DNA of 64,000 nucleotides, taken from contig NZ_LMGU01000001.1 in NCBI RefSeq assembly GCF_001427525.1, positions 2,983,713-3,047,712 of the forward strand, in the 5' to 3' direction. This document shows positions 55,165 through 63,353 of the stretch, one piece after another (position 1 is the stretch's first letter; every line of letters begins with the position of its first letter). The position numbers and the translations under genes are program-made. Source of the stretch: Microbacterium sp. Root61 (lineage in GTDB: Bacteria; Actinomycetota; Actinomycetes; Actinomycetales; Microbacteriaceae). The notes beneath the pieces were generated by a model. That model worked only from the letters and a program-made list of their open reading frames with translations. It was not told the origin of the DNA and did no database searches.

Positions 55165-56046
55165 ATGGGCACCTTCATCCAGCTCGTCATCGATGGACTT
55201 TCGACCGGATCGATCTACGGCGCGCTCGCGCTCGCGATCGTCCTCGTGAACCAGGCGACGGGCCTCATCAACTTCGCACAGGGCGGAATGGCGGTCCTCT
55301 CCGCCTACATCGCGTACGTGTTCACCCAGCTGGGTCTGCCCGTGCTCGTCGCGATCCTGATCTCGGTCGTGATCTCCTTCTTCATCGGAGCCATCGTCGA
55401 GCGGTTCCTGGTCCGAAAGTTCGAGCGGGGCGACCCCGACACGGCCGTCGTCGTGACCATCGGCATCCTGACCCTGGTCACCGGCATCTGCGCGTGGATC
55501 TGGGGCTACAACAACCGCCAGTTCCCGTCCCTGTTCCCGCTCACCAGCGTGAACGTGTTCGGCGCCGTGATCAGCGTCCGCTCGCTCGGTACGATCCTCG
55601 CGATCGTGCTGATCATGATCGTGCTGCAGCTCCTCTTCATGAAGACGAAGTTCGGGCTCGCGCTGCGCGCCGTCGCCATCAACCCGCAGTCCGCGGCGTT
55701 CTCGGGTCTGCCCGTGGGTCGTCTGCTGATGGCGGGCTGGGGTCTGGCCGCCTCGCTCGGCGCGATCGCCGGATCGCTGGTCGCCCCGCAGCTCACGCTG
55801 ACACCCGGGATGCTGGACACGGCGCTCGTCTACGCCCTCGCCGCGGTGATCCTCGGCGGGCTCACCAGCCCGATCGGTGCGATCGTGGCCGCCTGGTCGA
55901 TCGGCGTGCTGGAGAACCTCGCCGCCGTCTACGTGCCCTTCATCGGGCATGACCTCAAGATCGCCGTGCCGTTCATCCTGATCTTCGTGATCCTGATCGT
56001 TCGTCCTCAGGGCCTGTTCGGCCGGAAAGTCGTGGTGCGGGTCTGA
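55165..56046 (+). CDS. Branched-chain-type ABC transporter permease (LivH-like)
   Basis: A 293-residue membrane protein with eight or so hydrophobic segments. GLSTGSIYGALALAIVLVNQATGLINFAQG-type spacing at residues 10-40 and FGLALRAVAINPQSAAFSGLPVGR near 165 are LivH hallmarks. It starts at ATG four bases after the LivF-like gene and overlaps the next gene by one base. Confidence 0.92.
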   Translation: MGTFIQLVIDGLSTGSIYGALALAIVLVNQATGLINFAQGGMAVLSAYIAYVFTQLGLPVLVAILISVVISFFIGAIVERFLVRKFERGDPDTAVVVTIGILTLVTGICAWIWGYNNRQFPSLFPLTSVNVFGAVISVRSLGTILAIVLIMIVLQLLFMKTKFGLALRAVAINPQSAAFSGLPVGRLLMAGWGLAASLGAIAGSLVAPQLTLTPGMLDTALVYALAAVILGGLTSPIGAIVAAWSIGVLENLAAVYVPFIGHDLKIAVPFILIFVILIVRPQGLFGRKVVVRV

Positions 56047-57158
56047 TGGGCGGCGTGAACGACATGACGTACGGGATGCCGCGAGCCGGGGCATCCGGCT
56101 TCTTCCAGAAGTCCTGGGTGCGCTGGGGCCTGATCGTGCTGCTGGGCGTGGTGCTCATCGTGGCGCCGCTGGTCCTGCCGCAGTTCGCGAACCAGACGCT
56201 CATCCGCATCGGCGTGTACGCCGTCGCGGTGCTGGGCCTGAACATCGTGATGGGCTACGGCGGGCAGGTGAACCTGGGACAGATCTTCTTCCTCGGTCTC
56301 GGTGCCTATGTCACCGCCTACGGCGTCGCTAACGAGTGGAACATCGTCCTGGTGCTGGCCGCCGCGATCGTGATCCCCGGTGTGGTCGGACTGCTGGTGT
56401 CCTTGGCCGCCGCACGACTGGGCGGTCTCGCGATCGCCATGGTCACCATCGCCCTCCCGATCGTCGGCGTCCCGCTCGCGAAGCGCTTCTCCGATGTGAC
56501 GGGCGGCTCGCAGGGGATCTCGGCGCGCTTCTCCGACGCCCCCGAGTGGACCGGTCTCTACAACGACCAGTGGCAGTTCTACATCGTCGCCCTCATCGCG
56601 GTGGTCGCCTTCGTGCTGGGACGCAACTTCGTCCGGGGCAAGTTCGGGCGGGCGCTCGCGATCGTGAAGGAGAACGAGTCGGTCGCCTCGTCGATGGGCA
56701 TCTCGCCCTACCGCTACAAGGTGCTGGCCTTCACCGTTGCCTCGCTGTTCGGCGGTGCGAGCGGGTTCCTCTATATGGTGGCCGTCCAGTACACGTCGCC
56801 GGAGACGCTCAGCTTCCACCACTCGATCAGCCTGCTGGCCGCCATGGTCATCGGCGGCGCCGGCAGCATCGTCGGATCCCTGATCGGCGGCGCGTACTAC
56901 GTCTTCGTCCCGCAGGCCACGAATGCGATCGACCCGAACCTGACGGCGATCATCCAGGGCGTCATCCTGCTCGTCGTGCTGTTCGTCCTCCCCGGCGGGC
57001 TCGTGAGCCTCCCGCGCAGGATCAAGCGCATGATGCGGCGCTCCGGCCCTTCGGCCGGTCCTACTGCGCCCGCTCCACAGACCACTCCTTCGTCGGGCCC
57101 TGAGCTGGGTGCCGCCGAGGAGGGACCGCAACAGACAGAGAGGCAAGGCCAAGCATGA
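56046..57158 (+). CDS. Branched-chain-type ABC transporter permease (LivM-like)
   Basis: A 370-residue membrane protein. VAVLGLNIVMGYGGQVNLGQIFFLGLGAY-like spacing near residues 58-85 and FGRALAIVKENESVASSMGISPYRYK near 200 mark the LivM family. A Pro/Ser-rich cytosolic tail of about 40 residues is longer than usual. The start is ATG at 56046, sharing one base with the LivH stop. It overlaps the binding-protein gene by ATGA. Confidence 0.9.
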   Translation: MGGVNDMTYGMPRAGASGFFQKSWVRWGLIVLLGVVLIVAPLVLPQFANQTLIRIGVYAVAVLGLNIVMGYGGQVNLGQIFFLGLGAYVTAYGVANEWNIVLVLAAAIVIPGVVGLLVSLAAARLGGLAIAMVTIALPIVGVPLAKRFSDVTGGSQGISARFSDAPEWTGLYNDQWQFYIVALIAVVAFVLGRNFVRGKFGRALAIVKENESVASSMGISPYRYKVLAFTVASLFGGASGFLYMVAVQYTSPETLSFHHSISLLAAMVIGGAGSIVGSLIGGAYYVFVPQATNAIDPNLTAIIQGVILLVVLFVLPGGLVSLPRRIKRMMRRSGPSAGPTAPAPQTTPSSGPELGAAEEGPQQTERQGQA

Positions 57159-58426
57159 ACATGCGCAAGAGAGCAAGGGGCATCGTCGGCGTCGTCGCCA
57201 TGGCGTCCATCGTCGCTGTCGCCCTGGCAGGGTGCTCCCGCGGGGGCACCGAAGACGGCGGTGGCACCGACGGCAGTGCTGCCCCGGCCAGCCCCGGCAT
57301 CACCGACACCAGCATCACCTTCGGCATCACCAGCCCGCTGACCGGCGCCACCGCCGGCCCCGGCAACTGCACTGTCGACGGCGCCCTGGCGTACTTCGGC
57401 GTGAAGAACGCCGAGGGCGGCATCGAGTTCGGCGACGGCAAGACCCGTACGGTCGAGATCAAGGCGTACGACGACGGCTACGACCCGCAGAAGGCGCTCG
57501 CCAACTTCCAGCAGATGGTCTCGGACGGCGTCTTCGCCGCCGGACTCGGCCTGGGCACGCCCACCAACCGCGCCTGGCGTGAGGCGGCCATCGACGAGGG
57601 CGTGCCGCAGGTGCTCGTCCAGACCGGTGACCCGCTGTTCAGTGACCGCGAGGAGAGCCCCGAGCAGATCGGTCTCGTGCCGATCTACCAGCAGGAGGGT
57701 GCCGCGTTCGGCGAGCTGCTGGCCAGCTCGGACGAGCCGCACAAGGTCGCGATCCTGTCGCAGAACGACGACTACGGCAAGGGCTACGTCGAGGGTCTCA
57801 AGGACGCCATCGCGGATGCCGACAACATCGAGATCGTGGGCGAGCTCACGTACGAGGCGACCGACACCTCCGTCGACGCACAGCTCACCGAGCTGGCGGC
57901 GACCGGTGCGGACGTCTTCTTCAACGCGATGTCGATCACCCCGCTGGTGATCTCGTCGCTGCAGAAGGCGCAGCAGATCGGCTGGCTGCCCAGCTGGTTC
58001 CTGCCGTCCAACACGTCGAGCCCGGTCGCGATCCTCGAGCCGGGTGGGGCGTCGGCATTCCCCGGCATCTACTCGGTCGCGTTCTCGCAGTCCGCGGCGA
58101 GCCCCGCGTTCCAGGAGAGCGAAGAGGGCAAGGCGTTCCTCGCGGCGATCGACGAGTACACCAACCAGGACGGCGTCCCGGCGTTCCCGCACTGCGTGTG
58201 GAGCTGGATCGGCGCCGCGACGCTCGAGCAGGCCTTCATGAAGATGGAAGAGCCGACCCGCGAGAGCTTCATGGCAGCACTCATGAGCATCGAGGACTTC
58301 CAGGCCCCGTTCATGCTCGAGGGCTCCGACATCAACACGACCGTCGACGGCAAGCCCGCCGTCTCGAGCGTGCAGGTGCAGAAGTACAACGGCAAGGGCT
58401 ACGCCACTGCCGAGACCTTCGGTTGA
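57155..58426 (+). CDS. Branched-chain-type ABC substrate-binding lipoprotein
   Basis: A 423-residue precursor with a signal peptide ending in the lipobox LAGC (Cys26) and a Gly/Ser/Thr-rich linker. ITFGITSPLTGATAGPG near residue 50, VEIKAYDDGYDPQKALANFQQMV near 105, and VAILSQNDDYGKGYVEGLKDA near 195 are typical of LivJ/aromatic-acid receptors. The pca genes downstream suggest 4-hydroxybenzoate, protocatechuate or similar as ligand (inference). A terminator hairpin follows. Confidence 0.9.
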   Translation: MNMRKRARGIVGVVAMASIVAVALAGCSRGGTEDGGGTDGSAAPASPGITDTSITFGITSPLTGATAGPGNCTVDGALAYFGVKNAEGGIEFGDGKTRTVEIKAYDDGYDPQKALANFQQMVSDGVFAAGLGLGTPTNRAWREAAIDEGVPQVLVQTGDPLFSDREESPEQIGLVPIYQQEGAAFGELLASSDEPHKVAILSQNDDYGKGYVEGLKDAIADADNIEIVGELTYEATDTSVDAQLTELAATGADVFFNAMSITPLVISSLQKAQQIGWLPSWFLPSNTSSPVAILEPGGASAFPGIYSVAFSQSAASPAFQESEEGKAFLAAIDEYTNQDGVPAFPHCVWSWIGAATLEQAFMKMEEPTRESFMAALMSIEDFQAPFMLEGSDINTTVDGKPAVSSVQVQKYNGKGYATAETFG

Positions 58427-58444
58427 TCGGCGCGAGCTGATCCG

Positions 58445-58486
58445 ACAGACCGGGGCGGTCCGCACGTGCGGGCCGCCCCGGCCTGT
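58445..58486 (+). terminator. Terminator after the Liv-type importer operon
   Basis: A 16-bp stem with one G-T pair (arm core CCGGGGCGG/CCGCCCCGG, joined by GCACGTGC) is extended by ACAG/CTGT across a mismatch. It lies 19 bases beyond the binding-protein stop and is followed by TGTG. It should isolate the importer operon from the IclR gene. Confidence 0.7.
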
Positions 58487-58537
58487 GTGCTCGGGGTCGG
58501 AGAGACGGACGGGTTAGCCTCGGCAAGGGAGGGCGAG

Positions 58538-59305
58538 ATGGCGGATGACACGAGCGGCGAGGGACTCCTTTCGCGCGCGATGCGGATGCTGCGCGCCTTC
58601 TCCGAGGACGACGAGAGGCTGACCGCGGCCGAGCTGGCCGTGCGCACCGGCCTGCCGCGCTCGACGGCGCACCGCCTCGCCGGCGAGATGATGGCGCTCG
58701 GGATGCTGGACCGGCTGCCCGACGGCGCGTACACGATCGGCACCGGGCTGTGGGAGGTGGGCGAGCTCGCCCCCGTTTCGGTGCGACTGCGCGAGCGCGC
58801 CCTGCCGCACATGCTGCGCCTGTACGAGGCGAGCGGTGAGAACGTGCACCTCGCCGTCCTGAGCAGCGAGGACCCGGCCGCCGCCGAGGCGCTCTACGTC
58901 GCCCGTGTCACCGGCCCGCACTCGATCCCGACCCTCAGCCGCATGGGCGGTCGGCACCCGCTGCACACCACCGGCGTCGGCAAGGCACTCCTGGCGCAGC
59001 GCGACGACGAATGGCTGGACGTCTTCTTCCAGCGCACCCTCGAGCGCGAGACCGTCCACTCCATCACCGACGAGCGCCAGCTGCGCGAGGAGATCCGCTT
59101 CGCCCGGTCGCGCGGGTTCTCCACCACGCGACAGGAGATGACCCTCGGCAACGTCTCGGTCGCGGCATCCCTCCCGCGCGTCTGGGGCCTGCCGCCCACC
59201 GCGGTCGGCGTCGTCACCCACTTGGCCCGCGCCGACGAGCGCCGCCTCGGCGCCCTCGTGTCCGCCGCCGCGCGAGACATCGCGAAAGACCTCGCCGCGC
59301 CCTGA
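58538..59305 (+). CDS. IclR-family regulator of the pca operon
   Basis: A 255-residue IclR protein. The winged helix lies in residues 18-60 (LTAAELAVRTGLPRSTAHRLAGEMMALGMLDRL) and the effector domain has HPLHTTGVGKALLAQ near 145 and GFSTTRQEMTLGNVSVAASLP near 195. The start is ATG at 58538 after AAGGGAGG. It is 94 bp upstream of pcaH on the same strand. IclR proteins such as PcaR and PcaU commonly control pca genes in response to beta-ketoadipate or protocatechuate. Confidence 0.88.
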   Translation: MADDTSGEGLLSRAMRMLRAFSEDDERLTAAELAVRTGLPRSTAHRLAGEMMALGMLDRLPDGAYTIGTGLWEVGELAPVSVRLRERALPHMLRLYEASGENVHLAVLSSEDPAAAEALYVARVTGPHSIPTLSRMGGRHPLHTTGVGKALLAQRDDEWLDVFFQRTLERETVHSITDERQLREEIRFARSRGFSTTRQEMTLGNVSVAASLPRVWGLPPTAVGVVTHLARADERRLGALVSAAARDIAKDLAAP

Positions 59306-59399
59306 GCCGCACCCTGAGGATCCCACTGGGTGAGACGAAACCCCCTGTGCGGAGGGTCCAGCGTGTCACGCTGATCTGAGCATCCGTCAAGGGAGACCC

Positions 59400-60215
59400 A
59401 TGAGCACGTCCACGACCGCCGCAGCGCCGGAGTCCCTCCTCGCTTCGCCCGATCAGCTATCGCAGAACGAGATCACCGCGGAGATCCGGCACTACCACGC
59501 CGCCGCCGAAGCGCGTGAGGCCGCGGGCGAGCACGTCCGTGCGACCGCCCACGACTTCCCGCCGTACCGCTCCAGCATCCTGCGCCACCCGACCAAGAAC
59601 CTGCGCCTGGTCGACCCCGAGACGATCGAACTGTGGTCGCCGGCGTTCGGGCAGCGGGATGTCGCCGCCATCGAGGCCGACCTCACGCTCCAGCACACGG
59701 GCGAGCCTCAGGGTGAGCGCATCACGGTGCAGGGGCGACTGCTCGACTCCTGGGGCCGCCCGGTCGCGAACCAGCTGATCGAGGTGTGGCAGGCCAATGC
59801 CGCCGGCCGCTACATCCACCAGCGCGACCAGCATCCCGCGCCGCTGGACCCGAACTTCACGGGCGCCGGTCGCATGGTCACGAACGACAACGGCGAGTAC
59901 AAGTTCACGACCATCAAGCCCGGTCCGTACCCGTGGAAGAACCACGTCAATGCGTGGCGCCCCGCGCACATCCACTTCTCCGTCTTCGGTGCGAGCTTCA
60001 CGCAGCGCATCATCACGCAGATGTACTTCCCCGGCGACCCGCTGTTCGCGCTGGACCCGATCTACAACTCCATCCACCGCCAGAAGGACCGCGACCAGCT
60101 CATCGGCGCCTACAACCACGACCTCACCGTGCCCGAGTTCTCCATGGGCTACGAGTGGGACATCGTGGTCGACGGCCCGGATGCGACGTGGTTCGAGCCC
60201 GAGGGAGAGCACTGA
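59400..60215 (+). CDS. pcaH: Protocatechuate 3,4-dioxygenase, beta subunit
   Basis: A 271-residue intradiol dioxygenase subunit. The Fe(III) ligands are visible: a tyrosine in AAGRYIHQ near residue 137, the second in KPGPYPWKN near 178, and the two histidines in RPAHIHFSVFG near 190-192. LLDSWGRPVANQLIEVWQAN is the conserved beta-sandwich start. It cleaves protocatechuate to 3-carboxy-cis,cis-muconate with the alpha subunit. The start is ATG at 59400 after AAGGGAGA. It shares one base with pcaG (TGATG). Confidence 0.96.
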   Translation: MSTSTTAAAPESLLASPDQLSQNEITAEIRHYHAAAEAREAAGEHVRATAHDFPPYRSSILRHPTKNLRLVDPETIELWSPAFGQRDVAAIEADLTLQHTGEPQGERITVQGRLLDSWGRPVANQLIEVWQANAAGRYIHQRDQHPAPLDPNFTGAGRMVTNDNGEYKFTTIKPGPYPWKNHVNAWRPAHIHFSVFGASFTQRIITQMYFPGDPLFALDPIYNSIHRQKDRDQLIGAYNHDLTVPEFSMGYEWDIVVDGPDATWFEPEGEH

Positions 60216-60775
60216 TGCCCGCGCCCCAGAAGACCCACGCCGGCACCCCCGGTCAGACCATCGGCCCGTTCTTCGCGTTCGGTCTGGACTACGACAAGAA
60301 GCACGAAGCCGCCTTCCCGCACTCGCCCGGCGCGATCGTGCTCGGCGGCATCGTCTACGACGGCGACGGTGCACCGATCCCCGACGCGATCGTCGAGATC
60401 TTCGGCGCCGATTCGGACGGCACCGTGCCGCGCGGCCGCGGCTCGCGTCGCCGTGACGACCACACCTTCACCGGATTCGGCCGTTCCGCGACCACCGACG
60501 AGGGCGGCTACGAGTTCTGGACCCGCAACCCGGGCGCGATCGACGGCAAGGCGCCCTTCTTCGCCGTCGTCGTGTTCGCCCGCGGGTTGCCCGACAAGCT
60601 CCACACCCGGATCTACCTCCCGGAGAACGCCGAGCTGCTCGCGGCCGACCCGCTGCTGTCCTCGCTCACGCCGGAGGAGCGCGCTACGCTCGTGGCGACG
60701 CGCACCCCCGAGGGGTACCTGCGGCACGACATCCGGCTGCAGGGCGAGAAGGAGACCGTGTTCCTTGACTTCTGA
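60215..60775 (+). CDS. pcaG: Protocatechuate 3,4-dioxygenase, alpha subunit
   Basis: A 186-residue non-iron-binding partner of PcaH. GQTIGPFFAFGL near residue 13, VYDGDGAPIPDAIVEIF near 48, FTGFGRSATTDEGGYEFWTRNPG near 87 and HTRIYLPE near 130 are typical. The start is ATG at 60215. Its end overlaps the TTG start of pcaB by about ten bases, so translation of the whole pca set is coupled. Confidence 0.95.
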   Translation: MPAPQKTHAGTPGQTIGPFFAFGLDYDKKHEAAFPHSPGAIVLGGIVYDGDGAPIPDAIVEIFGADSDGTVPRGRGSRRRDDHTFTGFGRSATTDEGGYEFWTRNPGAIDGKAPFFAVVVFARGLPDKLHTRIYLPENAELLAADPLLSSLTPEERATLVATRTPEGYLRHDIRLQGEKETVFLDF

Positions 60776-62159
60776 CGACGGGTCGCCGGCGGCGGCCCCC
60801 GGGGCGCTGCAGGTCCGTGAGCCGGTCGATGTCGGGCTGCTCTCGCCCGTGTCGATCGGCGTGACGGACGAGGCATCCGACCGCGCCTTCGTGCGCGAAC
60901 TCGTCGGCGCTGAACTGGCGCTGATGCAGGCGCTCGTCGAGGTCGGCGTGGCGCCGGCATCGGTCGCCGCAGTCGTCACGGCGGTGCGCGAAGCCCCGCC
61001 CGAGATCGACCTCGCCGCGCTCGCGCACGCCTCGGTCGCCGGCGGCAACCCGGTTATCCCGCTGATCCCGCTGCTGAAGGCGCACGTCGCCCGGGTGGAT
61101 CCGGATGCCGCAGCCTGGGTGCACAAGGGTGCCACCAGTCAAGACATCATGGACTCCGCTCTGATGACCCTCGCGCGGGAGGCCGCGGCATCCGTCGTGG
61201 AATCCCTCTGGCAGACCGCGGGCGCCCTCGAAGTCCTCGCCCGCGCCCACCGCGACGACGCCGCCGCCGCCCGCACGCTCACACAGCACGCGGTGCCGAC
61301 GACGCTCGGGCTGAAGGCCGCGAACTGGCTCACCGCCGTCGTGCACGTGCGCGAGCGGCTCGCGGCCGTCGCGACGCAGCTGCCGGCGCAGCTCGGCGGC
61401 GCCGGCGGCACGCTCGCCTCGTTCGTCGAGCTCTTCGGACCGGATGCCGCGGCCGAGCTCCCGGCCCTGTACGCGCACGAGCTCGGGCTGCGCGTGCCGG
61501 ATGCCCCCTGGCACACCGACCGCGGGCCGGTGACCGAGCTCGGCGACGCGCTGGCCGCTGCCGTCGCAGCGGTCGGGACCTTCGCGTCGGACGTCGCGGT
61601 GCTCGCCCGCACCGAGGTGGGCGAAGCGGCGGTCGGTGCCGGTGGTGGATCCAGTGCCATGCCGCAGAAGCAGAACCCGGTCGATGCGGTGCTGATCCGC
61701 TCCGCCGCGCTGCGCGCACCGGGCCTCGCCGCCCAGCTGCACCTCGCCGCGGGGCTCGCGGTCGACGAGCGCCCCGACGGCGCATGGCACGCCGAATGGC
61801 CCGCCCTGCAGGACCTGCTGCGGGTCGCGCTCGGCGCGACGGCGCGCGCAGCGCACCTCGCCGCCGGCCTGACCTTCGACCCGGCCCGCGCCCGCCGCAA
61901 CCTCGACCTCACCGACGGACTCATCGTCAGCGAGCGGCTCGGACTCGCACTCGTCCCGCGCATCGGCAAGGCGCGGTTCGACGCGCTCATCGCCGAGGCA
62001 TCCGGTGGGACCGACCTCGCCGTGCTCGTGCGCGCGCTGCCCGAAGCCGCCGATCTCGATGTCGACGACCTCCTCGACCCGGCGCGCTACGTCGGACTCG
62101 CTCCCCGACTCGTGGATGCCGCGCTCCATCGCGCGGTGCAGAAAGGCATTCGTCTGTGA
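60765..62159 (+). CDS. pcaB: 3-carboxy-cis,cis-muconate cycloisomerase
   Basis: A 464-residue fumarase/aspartase-superfamily enzyme. WVHKGATSQDIMDSALM near residue 120 and the signature GGGSSAMPQKQNPVDA near 295 are clear. It converts 3-carboxymuconate to 4-carboxymuconolactone. The start is TTG at 60765, with AGGAG about ten bases upstream inside pcaG; no ATG or GTG is well placed near the N-terminus. It overlaps pcaD by GTGA. Confidence 0.92.
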   Translation: MTSDDGSPAAAPGALQVREPVDVGLLSPVSIGVTDEASDRAFVRELVGAELALMQALVEVGVAPASVAAVVTAVREAPPEIDLAALAHASVAGGNPVIPLIPLLKAHVARVDPDAAAWVHKGATSQDIMDSALMTLAREAAASVVESLWQTAGALEVLARAHRDDAAAARTLTQHAVPTTLGLKAANWLTAVVHVRERLAAVATQLPAQLGGAGGTLASFVELFGPDAAAELPALYAHELGLRVPDAPWHTDRGPVTELGDALAAAVAAVGTFASDVAVLARTEVGEAAVGAGGGSSAMPQKQNPVDAVLIRSAALRAPGLAAQLHLAAGLAVDERPDGAWHAEWPALQDLLRVALGATARAAHLAAGLTFDPARARRNLDLTDGLIVSERLGLALVPRIGKARFDALIAEASGGTDLAVLVRALPEAADLDVDDLLDPARYVGLAPRLVDAALHRAVQKGIRL

Positions 62160-62917
62160 CCGTTCCGTCCCTCACGCTCACCTCGCTGGGCGGTGCCGCT
62201 GACGCGCCGCTCGTCGTACTCGGCTCCTCCCTCGGCACCTCGTCGATCCTCTGGGAGGACGTCGCACCGGCCCTGGCTGCGGATTACCGCGTGCTCGCAT
62301 GGGATCTCCCCGGACACGGCGCGTCACCCGCCGCATCCGACTCGTTCTCGGTCGCCGACCTGGCCGATGCCGTCGCCGACACGGTCGGCGAGCCGTTCCT
62401 GTATGCCGGAGTCTCGCTCGGCGGTGCCGTCGGGCTCACGCTGGCGCTGCGGCATCCGTCGCTCGTCCGTCGCGCGGCGATCGTCGCCTCCGGCGCACAG
62501 CTCGGCGAGCCGTCCGGTTGGCACGAGCGCGCCGCGCAGATCCGGGCGCAGTCGACCTCGAGCGTCATCGTCGGTTCGGCGCAGCGCTGGTTCGCGCCCG
62601 ATTCGATCGCGCAGCGGCCGGAGCTGTCCGGGCGTCTGCTGCACGCGCTGCAGGACGCTGACGACGAAAGTTACGCGCTGTGCTGCGAGGCGCTCGCCGC
62701 GTACGATGTGCGTCCGTCGCTCGGGGAGATCCGGATGCCGGTGCTCGCCGTCTGGGGCCAGTTCGACGCCGTGGCCCCCGAGGCCAAATCCGTCGAGATC
62801 GCCTCGGGTGTGGCATCCGGTTCGATCGTGGAGATCGCGGATGCCGCGCATCTTCCCCCCGCCGAGCAGCCGGTCGCCACGGCCGCGGCTCTGCTCGACT
62901 TCTTCCAGGAGGCATGA
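62156..62917 (+). CDS. pcaD: 3-oxoadipate enol-lactonase
   Basis: A 253-residue alpha/beta-hydrolase. The oxyanion region is LVVLGSSLGTSSILWEDV near residue 19, the nucleophile elbow is AGVSLGGAVG with Ser near 86, an aspartate lies in VWGQFDAVAPE near 200 and the histidine in ADAAHLPPAEQ near 230. It hydrolyses 3-oxoadipate enol-lactone to beta-ketoadipate. The start is GTG at 62156. pcaC follows as a separate gene, unlike many actinobacteria where a fused PcaL (PcaD-PcaC) is found. Confidence 0.92.
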   Translation: MTVPSLTLTSLGGAADAPLVVLGSSLGTSSILWEDVAPALAADYRVLAWDLPGHGASPAASDSFSVADLADAVADTVGEPFLYAGVSLGGAVGLTLALRHPSLVRRAAIVASGAQLGEPSGWHERAAQIRAQSTSSVIVGSAQRWFAPDSIAQRPELSGRLLHALQDADDESYALCCEALAAYDVRPSLGEIRMPVLAVWGQFDAVAPEAKSVEIASGVASGSIVEIADAAHLPPAEQPVATAAALLDFFQEA

Positions 62918-63315
62918 TGCGACCCGCAGGCGAAGGACTCTCCGACGAGGAGCGCTACGACCAGGGCATGGCCGTGCGCCGCGCCGTGCTGTCGGACGCC
63001 CACGTCGACCGCTCCACGGCGGCCGCGACCGAGCTGACGGCGGAATGGCAGGACTTCATCACCCGCGTCGCGTGGGGCGACGTGTGGTCGCGCCCCGGCC
63101 TGGACCGCCGCTCGCGCTCGATCGCGGTGCTGTCCTCACTCATCGCGCACGGGCATCACGAGGAGCTCGCGATGCACCTGAGCGCCGCGCGCCGCAATGG
63201 CCTGACGCTGGACGAGATCAAGGAAGTCATCCTGCAGAGCGCCATCTACTCCGGCGTCCCCGCCGCGAACACGGCGTACCGCATCGCCGGCGAGGTCTTC
63301 GCCGGCGAGCTGTAG
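62917..63315 (+). CDS. pcaC: 4-carboxymuconolactone decarboxylase
   Basis: A 132-residue CMD/AhpD-fold protein of normal PcaC length. RYDQGMAVRRAVLSDAHVDRS near residue 12, WGDVWSRPGLDRRSRSIAVLS near 53, and the active-site HGHHEELAMH near 78 are typical. It decarboxylates 4-carboxymuconolactone. The start is ATG at 62917, four bases after AGGAGG; ATG at 62914 is possible. It overlaps or abuts the pcaD stop. The later steps (PcaIJ, PcaF) are not in the window. Confidence 0.93.
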   Translation: MRPAGEGLSDEERYDQGMAVRRAVLSDAHVDRSTAAATELTAEWQDFITRVAWGDVWSRPGLDRRSRSIAVLSSLIAHGHHEELAMHLSAARRNGLTLDEIKEVILQSAIYSGVPAANTAYRIAGEVFAGEL

Positions 63316-63316
63316 G

Positions 63317-63352
63317 CGCGGGGCGGCTCGGTTCGACCAGCGCGACCCCGCG
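63317..63352. terminator. Weak hairpin between convergent pcaC and pobA
   Basis: CGCGGGG (63317-63323) and CCCCGCG (63346-63352) can pair around a 22-base loop containing a minor stem. It fills the short gap between the convergent genes and may stop both transcripts. Confidence 0.4.
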
Positions 63353-63353
63353 G